Below, one piece after another: positions 22,034 to 34,722 of a DNA stretch of 64,000 nucleotides. Made by a program: the position numbers and the translations under genes. The notes beneath the pieces were generated by a model that worked only from the letters and a program-made list of their open reading frames with translations, was not told the DNA's origin and did no database searches. Source of the stretch: Aedes albopictus (taxonomy: Eukaryota > Arthropoda > Insecta > Diptera > Culicidae); the NCBI RefSeq assembly GCF_035046485.1, contig NC_085137.1, positions 497,942,536 to 498,006,535 of the forward strand. Reading direction: 5' to 3'. Numbering within the stretch: position 1 is the stretch's first letter; the number at the start of each line of letters is the position of its first letter.

Positions 22034-25000
22034 CTGTTGGACTAATTCCTGAAGAAATGCATGGAACTTTTTCTGAGGAAAAAAGGAGGAATTCGTGAAT
22101 AAAAATCCTCGAAGAATTCCTGAAAAAATAGCGGAGGATCTCTAGGCGGATTTCTTTAAGAAATTAATGGTGAAGAAATTCATTAACTCATGAAACTAGG
22201 ATTTTCCCGAAGAAAAAAATCCTTGAAAGAATTCCTGATAATCCTGGGGTGATTACTGAAGTAATTCTTGGAGAAATTCTTTTGAAATTCCTGAATAATT
22301 TCCTGAAGGAATTTTTAAGTTTTTCCTCATGGAATTTTTGAAGAAGTTTCTGGGATTATTCCTGAAAAAATCCCAAGAAAAACCTTGCACGAATTGTTCA
22401 AAAAATGTCGAGGAATTTCTGAAAAAAATAACTGCTGGAGAATTTCTGAATAAACTCCTCGAGAAATTAAGAAAAAAAGCCTAGGGGTGTTCCTAAAAAA
22501 ACAGAAAAGAATTTCTGATAAACTCTTTGAAGACTTTCTGAAGAAATTCCTAGAAAAAAATCCCGAAAAAAATCTGGAAGGATTTCTTGTAAATTCCGAA
22601 ATTTATTTTTGGAGGAATTGCAAAAAAGTCGTGAAGTAGATGAAAAATTTCGTGAATTCGTTAGTAATTCCTAAAAAAAAAACTTCAAATCCAAAATTCA
22701 AATTCTTCTTCGAAGACTTTCTGGAAAAATTCCTAGAAAAAAATTAGGATTTTTTGTGAATTTCGAAATTTATTTTTGGAGGAATTTCAAAAAAGTCGTG
22801 AAGTAGAAAAAAAAATTCGTGAATTCGTTAGTTATTCCTAAAAAAACTTCAAATCCTGTCTTAATTTCCAAACAGATTCCGGGAGGCATTTCTCTATAAA
22901 ATTCTGAAAAAATCCACCTCCAGGAATTTCAGAAGAAATTCATACGATTCCAGACCAAATTCTTGAAAAAATCGTCAAGAACTCCCAGAGGAAGTCCTTT
23001 TTTCCAGAGGAAGGCTTTACTTAGGAAAACTCTGGAGCAATACCTGAACAAATTCTTGGGACTTTTTCTAAAAAAGACTACTAGAAAAATTCCCGAAAAA
23101 AAGTCTTGTAGAATTTCCGGAAATTCGGAAAGGAACTCTAGGCGGTGTTCTTGATAAAAAAACATATAAATATAAGAAAAAAATCCTGAAACAATTCCTG
23201 AAGAAAATCCAGGAGACATTCGTGAAGAACTTCCTGGAATAATTCGTTAAGATATTTCTTATAGAATTCTCGAAATATCTCTGCAAAAATTCCTGAAAAA
23301 AACATAACAAGCATCCTGGATAGATTTAACGAGAACTTTATTATAGAATTTCTGGAAAAACTCCTAGAAGAGAAATAAAAAAAAAATCCTGGAAGTATTC
23401 GTGTAAAAAGCAGGAATTTCTGAAAAATAAACTTGAAAAACTTCCTGAAGAAATTCCAAGAAGACATCTAGACGAAATTCCTAAAACAACAGGAGGGATT
23501 CCGGAAACAAACCTTCGAAGAATTCCTGAAGAAATTCCCCAAGAAAATCTTGAAGGATTTACTGAAAAAAATGATGGAGTAATTCTTGTAAGTTTTTCCA
23601 AAAAAAAACTTCCTGAAGGATTTCTCGAAAAAAAAATCTAGAAAGATCTCTAAGAAAATCTAATATGTATTTTTTAAAGGAATTCCTGAACAAATAGATG
23701 AAGAAGTTTCTGAGTAAAATTCCTTCTAATCCTGATAATAGTCCATCAAGAACGCATGAAAAAATCCTGGATGAATTCCTGAAATAATCTTGGGGGAATT
23801 CATGAAGAAATTTCCGGGAAAGTACTTGGAAAAATTTCTTTACATATGCTGGTGTAGTTCCTAAAGAAATTCCCAAAGAAAATCCCGGAAGAAATCCTGA
23901 AGAGAATCCTGGGGAAATACCAGAAGAAAATCCTGGCATTATTGCTGAAGGAATCTGAAGAACTCCTCAAAAAAAAATCCTGAAAAACCTGTGCGTACTC
24001 CAGAAAAGAAAAAAAAAACAAGCAGAGATTCCGGGAAAAAAATCTTTGGAGAATACCTGAATTAATTTCTCAAGAAAATTCTGAAGGTTTTCCATAAAAA
24101 AATGGAGTAATTCTTGAAGGAAATTCTGAAAAAAAAACCTGATGGAATTCTCGAAAATAATTCCAGAAGGATTTCTATAGCAAATGGTGGAGGAATTCAT
24201 GAAGAAATATACGAAGAATTTCCTGGGTAAACTGCTGGAATTGTCACCAAAAAAAATCCAGAACGAATCCCCAAACAGATTCCTGAATAACATTTTGGAG
24301 AAATTCTCAAAAAAAATTCTGGAATAATTCCCGAACAAAATCCTGGAGGAATTCATTAAGAAATTGATGAAGTTCTTGAAGAAATTAATGAAAAAATCCT
24401 GGACCAACTCCCAGAGGATGTCCTGAGGGCATTCCTAAGGAAAAGGCTGGAGTTAATCCTAAAGAAATTCATGGATTTTTTCCTGAGGAAAAAAGTTTCC
24501 CGAGGAATCCCTGAAAAAAAAAGTTGCTGGGTATATCGCTGAAGTAATTTAAAAAATATAAACATCCTGTCCAAATTTTCAATCATATTCTTAGAGGCAT
24601 TTGTAAATGAAATTTTGGAGAATTTCACGAAGAAATTTTTGCAATAGTTTTTGAAGAAATTACCGGAGGAATTCCTGAAGAAAATTATGGAATTCCTGAA
24701 TAAATTTATGAACAAAATCCCAATTCTCTGACGGCTTTCATAAGGAAAAAGCTGGAGAAATTTCTGAACAAATTCTTGAAGTTATTCCTGGAAAAAAATT
24801 GCAGAAATCCCCAAAAAAACCCTCGAGGTATCACTGGAATTTCTTTAAGGAACCCTAGATGGAATTCTTAAAGCAATTAAAGCTGTAATTCTTGTAGAAA
24901 TTTATAAATGCATGAAAAATTCTTGAAATAATTCCTGGAACAAACTTGGCGAATTCCTGAAAAATCCTGGAGTGGCTTCCCAAAGAAACTCCTGGAAAAA

Positions 25001-25512
25001 TTCTCACAGAATTTCTGGAGAAATTCCTGGAATAATCCCAGAAAACATCCGGAGAAAAATCCTGGACAAATTCTTTTAAAAAATGTTTAAGGATTCCAAA
25101 GGGATTGTTCCAGAAGTCATTACTCGAAAAAATCTTGAAAAGATCCTGGAGGAACAAGAAGAAATAGCAGAAAAAGGTCTTTGAATACTTCCTGAAGAAA
25201 TTCCTGGAAGAAATCCTAAAATAAATCATCGAAGAATTGTTGAAGAAACTCCGCAAGAAAAACATAAAGGGTTTCCTGAAAAAATGTTTAAGTTATTCCT
25301 AAGGAAATTTCCAAAAAAAATCCTGAAAGAATTCTTAAAAGATAAATCCAGAAAATCAGAGGCGTATTTTTGAATGAATTTTAAAAAAGTCGTGGAGATT
25401 TTTTTTAAGAAATAGATTAAATGTTACATAGTAAATTACTGCCAGTTACTATTATCAGTAGTTAAATACACAGAAATAAAGATTTAGAAAATAAAAAAAT
25501 ACTGTAGTAATA

Positions 25513-25706
25513 GGGGAACTTACGTATTCTCGGCAGTTTTGTTCTCTTCGTCATGGGGGGCTTTTCGAAAGCTGTTTTGAGATTTGAGTTGGCCTTAAAT
25601 CCTTCCCAACCAAGCTGAGTTATATGCCCAAATTTCAAGCAATTCGGCCCATAAAAACCCCCCATGACGAAGAGAACAAAACTGCCGATATTACCCATCG
25701 TCACCC
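25513..25706. mobile_element. Palindromic TA-target MITE, copy 1
   Basis: The inverted arms contain TCGGCAGTTTTGTTCTCTTC on the left and its exact inverse on the right, continuing into GTCATGGGGGG / CCCCCCATGAC. The outermost bases are GGGGAAC and CACCC, with TA outside each (25511-25512, 25707-25708). A related copy lies at 28482-28662. No coding potential. Confidence 0.8.
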
Positions 25707-27352
25707 TATTCACAAATAAATTTCTACAGCAATTTGTGAAGGAATTCCTGGAGGAATTCGTGGAGAAATAGATTACATTGCAAAAGAAATTCATGAAAAA
25801 TAGTAAGATTAATTCCCAGAAGAAATCCTGAAGACACTCCCGAGGAAAAAGTTGGAGTTATTCCTAAAAAAATATGGAGCGACTCCCGAAACAAAAAATC
25901 CTGAACAAATTCCTGATAAAAAAAATATCACGAAGATTTTTCGGAGGGATTCCTGGAAATTCCTGAACGAACTCTAGGAGGGATTCATTAAGAAGTTGCA
26001 GTTGTTATAATTGAAAAAAAAAATCACGAATTTATAAAATAAAACCTTGAAAGAATTGCTCAAAAAGATCCTAGAAAAATTCCCGAAAAAATCCAAAAGA
26101 ATAATTCCTGAAAAAAATGGGAAGTTCCTGATAAAACCTTGAGGTGATTCTTGAAGAAATTTCTGAATGTATTTGTGAATAACTTCCTGGAATAATTCGC
26201 TGAAATATTTCTCACGTTCTTAGAATAATCCCTGAAAAAAGAAATCCTGAAGAGATTCTTTGGGAAGTTGTTGAGGTATTCCTGAAAATATTCTTTCAGC
26301 AATTCTTGGAGTAGTTCTCAAAAAAAAAAAAAACCTTGTCGGCATTTCTGAAGAAATGTTGATTTTTTTATGAAAAAAAAAAAATGTTTTTCAACAATAA
26401 TTGCTGAAAATAATCCTGGAGGAAGTCCTGAACAAATTTCCGGAGGTGTTCTTGTAGAAATTTCTGTAAACAATGCTAGTGTAGTTCCATAAAGAAAATC
26501 CTGCAGAAATTTTTAAAAACGTTCCTAGAGGAATGCCCGAAGAAATTCCTGAAGAAATTGCTGGATGAATTCTCCGAAAGGTAAACCAGGCAGAATCTCC
26601 AAGGGCTGGAAGTCTCTATAAGATAGCTAAATCAATCAAACTGGCAGAAATTTCCGAAGGAAAAAAAACATTTTGAGTGATTCTTACGAAAGTATCATGG
26701 GCAATTTTTGCACGAGTTCCTTGGAGAATTTCTTCAAGAAATACTTTGGGAATTCCTGCAGGAGTTTCTTGAGGAACAGTTTCGGGAATTTCTTTGAAAT
26801 TGGATTACAGCGAAGGAAAAAGCTCCTTGAAGAACTCTCAAAGAACTGTAAAAGCCATTCCTTTAGAAACTCCTGGAACTTTCTGAAAGATTTTTTTTTC
26901 AGTGTTTGAAATCTAAATAAAACTCCTGGAAGAATTTCCAAATTAATTTTTGAAGGAATTTTCACAAGAACTGCTCAAGGAATCCCCAAGAAAAATAAAT
27001 TGCTAGAGGAATCCATGTTAATGAAATCTATGCTGGAGGAATCTCAAAAGAAATCCCTGTTACCGGAATTCTAGAACGAATTCCTGCCGGAACAATCTCC
27101 AAAAGAACATCTATTAGAAGAATTCCTAAAGAAATGTCTGGGATCAGAAACCTGGCAGGGATTTCTGCTTACACGAGGAATCTCCGAAGAAATCCTGCTT
27201 TGATGAATTTTCTAAGGAATTCCTGCTAGAGCAGCATTGTCTGCCAGAGATTTTCGCTGAATGAATTCCTGCTCAGGAGGAAGTCGTGTTGGAATATTTA
27301 GATGAAGTTTCTGCTGAACTTTGATTTTCGTTACGACTGTTGGTGTTTGAAC

Positions 27353-28002
27353 CGGCAGAGGGGGTGTTTTCGGCCTTGGCAGTCTCTAAACGTTTGCAAA
27401 AACGATTATTGCATTTTAACCCGACGGTTTCGGTTATTTATTTAACCTTTTTCAAGGATTAGATGCACGTTTTCTTGTTAGATTTCTGGAAACGTTCAAT
27501 ATACGGAGTCATGGTGTAATGGCGTCCGCTATGGTGCTCTTGTGTCGATCCGTTTGTACCTCACTGTATTTTCAGTGGAGCTTTCTTGACGGCTTTATCG
27601 ACTTTGATCGCCTACGATTTTCTTCGACTTTTTATCGCCTACGCTTTGGTCACTGTTTTCTCCGACCGGACTGACGTACCTCAGTCCGGTCGGAGAAAAC
27701 AGTGACCAAAGCGTAGGCGATAAAAAGTCGAAGAAAATCGTAGGCGATCAAAGTCGATAAAGCCGTCAAGAAAGCTCCACTGAAAATACAGTGAGGTACA
27801 AACGGATCGACACAAGAGCACCATAGCGGACGCCATTACACCATGACTCCGTATATTGAACGTTTCCAGAAATCTAACAAGAAAACGTGCATCTAATCCT
27901 TGAAAAAGGTTAAATAAATAACCGAAACCGTCGGGTTAAAATGCAATAATCGTTTTTGCAAACGTTTAGAGACTGCCAAGGCCGAAAACACCCCCTCTGC
28001 CG
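27353..28002. repeat. Perfect 322-bp inverted repeat with 6-base spacer
   Basis: The left arm (27353-27674) and right arm (27681-28002) are exact reverse complements over all 322 positions by direct comparison. They are separated only by CGTACC. Arm sequence is not low-complexity and is unlike the surrounding GAATTCC repeats. A 13-base direct repeat, GTTTCTGCTGAAC, lies at 27307-27319 and at 28002-28014, so an insertion of about 680 bp with a retroposition-length target duplication is likely. The left side has 33 unpaired bases (27320-27352) before the arm. One reading of the right arm is lysine-rich (KVDKAVKKAP) but is broken by stops, so I assign no product. A transcript across it would form a long, nearly perfect double strand. 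Confidence 0.95.
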
Positions 28003-28014
28003 TTTCTGCTGAAC

Positions 28015-28330
28015 AAATAAATGAATTCCTGAAATATATCCTGGAGGAATTTATCAAGAAATTTCCAAAGAAGTACTTGGAGAAGTTTTTGAAAAAAAAA
28101 AATTCTGATGTAATTCCTTAAGAACTTCATGAGAAATTCCCTAAGAAATTTCTGGAAGAAATCCTGAATAAAACCCTGGAAAAATTTCCAAAAATATTCC
28201 TGGAAGAATTTCCCGAGGGACTCGTGGAAAAATTCCCGAAATCTTGGAGAATTTCTTAAAGGAACTTATGGAGAAATTTCTGATAGAACTCATGGAGGAA
28301 TTCCAAAATGAACTTATTGCGGAACTTTAG
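28015..28330. repeat. Degenerate GAATTCC-family repeat, continuation
   Basis: The same words as in 20740-27306 resume directly after the inverted repeat ('aatgaattcctgaaatatat'). This fits the hairpin unit having inserted into a previously continuous repeat field. Confidence 0.7.
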
Positions 28331-28481
28331 AATCATCTCGTGACAGATATGTGTATTCCAAAAAGTCCTTACCGGATTTTCTGCACAATTTTGTTCGGAA
28401 ATGTGTCCAGTAGCTCAAAATCGGGAACAATTCCTGGCTTGAATGTCTTGCTGTAGCTCTGATAGATTGTATGATTAACTA

Positions 28482-28662
28482 GGGGAAATTGTGTATTTTC
28501 GGCAGTTTTGTTCTCTTCATCATGAAGGTTTTTTATTTGACAGCTGGTGAACTCAGAGTTGGTAGCCAAGCTGGATTACACGACCAAGTTTCAGGCCATT
28601 TGACCGACAAAAACCCCTCATGACGAAGAAAACAAACCGGCCGATAATACCCGACGTCACCC
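28482..28662. mobile_element. Palindromic TA-target MITE, copy 2
   Basis: It carries the same arms as the copy at 25513-25706 (TCGGCAGTTTTGTTCTCTTC on the left, a slightly decayed inverse on the right) and the same outer GGGGAAA / CACCC, with TA outside (28480-28481, 28663-28664). The middle differs from copy 1, and the right arm has more changes, so it is probably the older copy. Confidence 0.75.
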
Positions 28663-28664
28663 TA

Positions 28665-30231
28665 TAAACGTTCGCCCCATATATCCTGTACAACAGATCC
28701 CCTGCAACGTAGGAGTTCGTACTCACGGTCCTTCAGTACAATGGTACACCGGGGCTAGTTGTAACGGGTAAGTGGAGTAAGATGAAACAACGGGTTAACA
28801 TAATGTCATCTAATCTTGATAAACAATTTGAACATAGTTTAATTTTTAAATTGTTTTGAAATATTATTCAAGATTTGCTCCATCTTGTCTCACCCGTTTC
28901 AACTTGCCCGTTGTTATCTATTTGTTACTAGTGGTTTACTACCAACCAATCCACTATTCCAATGAACTGGGTGCACTTACTCGGAAGATGGGTTCTGCAT
29001 TAGCAACATCTTCGAAAATATAAAGGTAAACAGCTTTGAGACTATTACATGGGCTATAACAACAGGAAGAAAATCATTTATCATTTTATACAATCGTATT
29101 GTAGGATGATTAACAGAGCCGTTCACTACGTGCCTGAAAATTACGACCGACAATATCTCGCCCTTCCCAGCGATTACAGTGATTAGGTCTACAGATTGGC
29201 TATCAACGTTAATACTTACTTTGCCTTGTTCCTAGATTTATTCATTTTCCCAACAAGCCTGTTAAAACAGCCAGCCGGTCACAAAAAAGCTCGATCAAGT
29301 ACAATTAATTATCGCACCACCCAGATTTATCGCGCAGCTGCTGGTGCAAACGATTCGCTACATAAAGTTTCAAAAGTGGTCCGAGTAAAAATTGGCCCCC
29401 TGCAGAGAAACCGAAATTCAACGAAGTGGCGATGACGAATAGCAGAACAGCGCAAATACAAATGAGCAACCAAAAGTTGGATAGCCGAAAAAGGACGGCT
29501 GAGATTCTTTTCTTTTGCCCACTCGGCATTGACCCCGCCGGAATCTAAGCTTCTCCTCCTAGGGACTAGGTCTTGTCCCATCTGTGCTGCCGCCGTCGTC
29601 TCCGGCACCCTTATCATCGTCTCTGTAAGCAGGCCTTCTTGGAAGCTCTAAACGGTGGTTAACAAAAAGTGAAGAGAAACTTACCACGGACCGGAAGTTA
29701 ACCGGAATCGTTGTTTTGACTACGTAGCGGTTAAGGGACTTTTCCAAGGATGAGGTTACGCCTCATTCAGCATTGGATGGTGCGTGAAATAACCACATAC
29801 GTCTAGCTACGGTATTGATCCTATCCCAACCAATCTACGGAAAACCAGCAGAAACCATTTTCGTAGGACTAGAAGAGAAATTTTCCTATTACAAGACGAG
29901 ATTTACGAGCCCGCAAGGAGGAGGGCTCCGTTCGATAAACGAAGAGTAGCCTGATGGCGGCGGATGCGTGTCAACTAAGTAGCGATGGAAGTGGTCTCCA
30001 CGCTGTCGTACATTACAATTACGACCGCCGCCGCCGTCAAGGTCGGTCGGTTGAAGTACGCCGCGCATCGCTGAAAACCTACGCACGTTCAAAAACAGCA
30101 AACAGCACCGCAAAATTAATGGTGCCAAAGTTAGACGGTCGATGCGGGCGCGTGGTGCGAAATGTGGGCTAATCGGACAAACAATGAGCGCGTGCTTAGG
30201 GGAGTGTGTGGTAGAGTCCCCCTGCTTTAAT
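28665..30231. other. Mostly single-copy DNA, no gene supported
   Basis: Around 28758-28915, 'gtaacgggtaagtggagtaa' and an approximate inverse ('aacttgcccgtt') may mark a decayed MITE. From 29.2 to 30.2 kb the DNA has balanced composition, frequent CG and no repeat vocabulary, which makes it one of the better candidates for host regulatory or untranslated sequence. Frames of 60-96 codons overlap on both strands without any domain I know. A 72-codon frame and the (CAGA)n frame start here but are not supported. Confidence 0.4.
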
Positions 30232-31199
<968 letters not shown>

Positions 31200-31376
31200 G
31201 CATGCTAATTTTAATTAGGCGTCTAAATCGTCTAAATCGTCTGAAGAATGGTAACATATCCTACAGCCAAACATTGCCAGGAATACCGCAATGTTCTCCA
31301 AAATATCCCCAAATACTGTTTTTTTGTAAGTTCTAGGATTTATTTTGAAATTGGATAGGACATGAGAATGAACGTA

Positions 31377-32927
31377 CAGGGGATGGCCAAAATGTTTGGG
31401 ATAGGCAACTTTTTTTCTCCCACAAAAAAAAAATCAACATGCTGTAACTTTTAATAGAGTGCATCAAAAAATCTCAAATTTTAACTGTTTGTCAACCTAT
31501 TATATGTGCATCATTGGTACATATTTGGGCTCGATTGATTAATTTTTCGCGAAGTTAGAACCGTTCGGCTAACCCGGGCAGAAAGGAATTACAAAACAAT
31601 TGCAAGTTTTACCATTCAAAAAGAATTACTGAATGGTAAAACTTGCCATTGGTTTGTTTGAAATAAGTGACAAAAGGGCAAAAATAATAACTGACATTGT
31701 TCTATGAAATAACTGAAGAATGTTAAATTTTGACATTACAATGGCAAACCAATAACAAAAAAATTTAAGGTTGAGAATTGCAAAATATATTGAGAATTGC
31801 AAATTATTGAGTTATAGAAAAAACAGAACAATATCAAAATTAGTTATTCGCCTGTCAACTATCAAAGGTTACCATTAGAATAATCAAAATTCAAATTTTG
31901 TCATTATGTTGTTCTTGATAAGTGCCAAACTGCGATGGTTCATCAAACTCGTAGGAGGTCAACAATATCTCACCAATTGCAAAATTTGTTATGATAGCAA
32001 AATAAGACATTCAGTAGTTATTCTTCCAAATTTGATAAATGACAAGCGAATGGCATATTTTGTTACGATATCATATTATGCTATTCACATGTTGTTTTAA
32101 GCTCTTCATGAAGAACTCATGAATGACAAAATAAGTTATGACAATAAAATTTGTTATTCTTTTGTTTTTGGTTTGCCATTCACCTCTACCCGGGAAAACA
32201 CTATTATTTAGACAACTCATTTTTGAACTGTCATATCTCGGAAACCAGTGAACCGAATTGAATGATTTTTTTTAACGATTATCAACAATATATTGATACT
32301 TAATACGACGTTATAAAATGCTATATTTTCTTACGGCGAATTAAGTTATACCGGATTGAAATTTTTACCCATATAGAGGAAAATAAGTCAAATTTACAAT
32401 ACCACACAGAAAATAACTGAATGTGTTCTTCCTTCAATCTGAATAGGCTCTAATATATCTGATTAGAGATAACTTGATAACAGAAGTAGAAAATCTTTGG
32501 ATATCAACACTAAAATTTATTGACATTGATGTAAAAAAAATACATTTTTTCGAGAAAAATCGAAAAAGTGTCAATCCATGATAACTTTTTTCAATGTTTA
32601 AAACGTACCTATGTTTTAATTGTTTGTGAAGCATTTACATATTGTTAGTGTACGTTAAAAATTTCATTCAATTCGGTTCACTGGTTTCCGAGATATGACA
32701 CCTCAAAAATGAGTTGTCTGAAAAATAGTGTTTTACGCGAACAGTTCTAACATTGCGAAATATTAATCAATCGAGCCCAAATTTGTACCAATGATGCACA
32801 CATAATAGGTTGTCAAACAGTCAAAATTTGAGATTTTTTGATGCGCTCTATGAAAAGTTATAGCTTGTTGAACTTTTTTGTGAGAGAAAAAAAAGTTGCC
32901 TATCCCAAACATTTTGGCCATCCCCTG
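31377..32927. mobile_element. Long-TIR TA-target element with a nested insertion
   Basis: The ends CAGGGGATGGCCAAAATG and their inverse are nearly perfect, and the inverted arms extend about 277 bp (31377-31572 plus 32195-32275 on the left; about 32652-32927 on the right). TA flanks both sides (31375-31376, 32928-32929). The left arm is split by a 622-bp element (31573-32194), while the right arm preserves the uninterrupted sequence. No transposase frame is visible. The long arms and TA target fit a non-autonomous Tc1/mariner-type element. Confidence 0.85.
31573..32194. mobile_element. 622-bp element with CCCGGGYA ends
   Basis: The ends are CCCGGGCAGA and, inverted, CCCGGGTAGA. Comparison with the intact right arm of the host element shows that the pre-insertion site had four A residues (T-AAAA-CAC). 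The filled site has two A before and four after the insert, so the duplication is AA. The interior is AT-rich, with inverted words such as GCAAGTTTTACCATTC / GAATGGTAAAACTTGC and GGTTTGCCATT. I see no protein. Confidence 0.75.
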
Positions 32928-32929
32928 TA

Positions 32930-33552
32930 TTAAGCCAAAAACACTTTAAAAGCGTTTGAAAATGCTAATGTTTGTTATAATTAAAGGATTTATTATTGCA
33001 TTTTTGGCATTGCGTATTTCTTCTGTTATTGGATCGTTCCGCATCGCACTACCCTAGGAACATATGCCCGAACATCGATGAGACCGTATGCTCGGCTTAA
33101 ATTTACCAAGTATTTAGTAGTGTGACGTTTGGTTAGTCGCCGCTGTTCAGCTGTACTCGTTGACGTATCTTCTTTATTTATGTATTCCAATCGAGTGCTG
33201 CCTCTGCTGCTTCTGCTAGGGCCAAATGGACCGAATGAAAACTGTTGCAGCGATGAAAGCCATATTTTTAGTGTATGTACAATGCAACAACGGGTGGCAG
33301 GCAAGCGCCGCGTTGTCTGATAAGGGCAATAGAATTTTATGGTCACGTATGAACATTAATAAACGATTGAGCAATTTGGCGAAACAGTTTATCATTTATT
33401 GTGTTATTTATTTAGTGTTATTGTTTATCGAATGTTTCATGGGTGATCTCCCTGTATATCGAATAAGAGTATGCATGCCAATTTAGTGGCAGTTACTATT
33501 TGTATGTTCAAATATTGAAGTACAGGAAAATATATATTTCATCATAACTATT
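32930..33552. other. Non-coding; one unrecognised 86-codon frame
   Basis: A plus-strand frame at 33226-33486 begins MDRMKTVAAMKAIFLVYVQC and ends with a hydrophobic stretch (FIIYCVIYLVLLFIECFM) that would span a membrane. It is not repeat-derived, but I know no match. Overlapping frames on the other strand weaken the case. I do not call it a gene. Confidence 0.3.
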
Positions 33553-34194
33553 TAGGGTAATTCGCCAATTGTTGAACGGTTAGTACCGGCATTTTGGTTT
33601 TCGTTTGTTTTTCCGTGCATAATTTCACTTAAGTTGAAAAATTACCAGTGAACATCTAGATCTACTTATCCCGTATACTGCCCATTGAATTTGTATTCCC
33701 TTAAATTCCATTTTCTAAGAGAAAATAGAACATTTGTATGGGAAGTCTGTAACCCAAATGTTGAACGCTTCCTTAAGCTAGTTCATCCTAATGTTGGACG
33801 GTTCTCGCCAATTGTTGAACGGTTGAAGCTTTGTTCGTAATTGATGACGTATAACCCGACATCAACCTATCATTCACCTGTTTTTATTTTGGCCACCAAA
33901 CCCAACATAGACACGATAGTTACCCGATGTGGGTCCAACAGTGGTCCAACATTTGATAAAATTTGACCCGACTTTGACCCGACTTCCGATATTTTTTCAC
34001 TCTGGCGGATTTTTTTCGGGTTTTTCGTGTTTTGTGCCCAGCTAGTCCGAGCTAGTGACAATTTATTTAAATGACAAGTAATCACACATTTGAAGAGAGC
34101 TCTAGTGGACTGAAATCGTTTTAAACATGACAAGATGCAAAAATGGCTGAAAAGATTTGATTAGAAGCGAAAACGACAGAAGAAAAGTACGCCT

Positions 34195-34457
34195 TTAAAA
34201 GCCCCTGAAACTCTCCTGGAAACCCATGGGACCCACTCAACCCCCAATAACACATATGAAACGACCCTGAAATCCTTGAAAACCCGTGGGTTGCCCCTGA
34301 GCCTCCTGGAACGCCTTGAAATACTCCTTGGGCCCCCTTAACACTCTGAATTCCTCTTGAACACCTCTGGAACGCCCTTGAAACCCATTGAAAACCACTG
34401 GAATCGTTCTGAAGCCCACTGGAACACCCCTAGAACATCCCTGGAACGCCCTTGAAA
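34195..34457. repeat. Degenerate CCTGAAACCC-type repeat inside a TIR element
   Basis: The words follow the pattern 'cctgaaactctcctggaaac' and 'ccttgaaacccattg'. As with 2880-3660, a degenerate repeat lies inside a transposon with well-defined ends. Confidence 0.65.
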
Positions 34458-34722
34458 CACCGACGAACCGACGTGACAGCTAGAACAAATAAATTCAAAT
34501 TTGTTGTCCGCGACGCCATGATGAAAAATAGCCGAACACTATCGCCACCTCTATAACGGCTCGCGATGATTTGCTAGCTCGACACCAAACCCCCGTGTGT
34601 TCATATAGGAAATGGTTCGTGTCTGCGCTGATTTGACAGAAGCGATCGCTCGCTTCGCTGGTCGACCGTTAAATTTGGGGGGGACAGTTTTGAATCACCA
34701 CTGTCACGTCGGTTCGTCGGTG
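34458..34722. mobile_element. 265-bp MITE with 22-bp perfect TIRs
   Basis: The left end begins CACCGACGAACCGACGTGAC and the right end is its exact inverse, with 22 matching bases in all. CTTGAAA is directly repeated at 34451-34457 and 34723-34729. The next base is C on both sides, so the duplication is 7 or 8 bp depending on where the end is set. That length fits hAT- or P-type integration. It sits in the CCTTGAAA-rich repeat, which means that part of the flanking match could be chance. Confidence 0.8.

Larger units (their letters stand above)
20740..27306. repeat. Main degenerate GAATTCCTGAAGAAATTCC field
   Basis: About 6.5 kb of loosely repeated 10-16 base words such as 'gaattcctgaagaaattcc' and 'aattcctggaaaaa', with many GAATTC sites. 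The word order is irregular, so there is no fixed period. Because the words lack stop codons in some phases, minus-strand frames of 80-146 codons rich in F, S, R, N and I appear throughout. None looks like a protein. Embedded in the field are a minus-strand SINE (21890-22033) and a palindromic MITE (25513-25706). Confidence 0.8.

Noticed and set aside
20740..27306. Many 80-146 codon minus-strand frames rich in F, S, R and N
   Set aside because: They are by-products of stop-poor GAATTCC words. Overlapping frames in several phases are equally open.
33226..33486. 86-codon frame with a hydrophobic C-terminal stretch
   Set aside because: There is no recognisable family and overlapping frames exist on the other strand. 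It is noted under the region but not called a gene.
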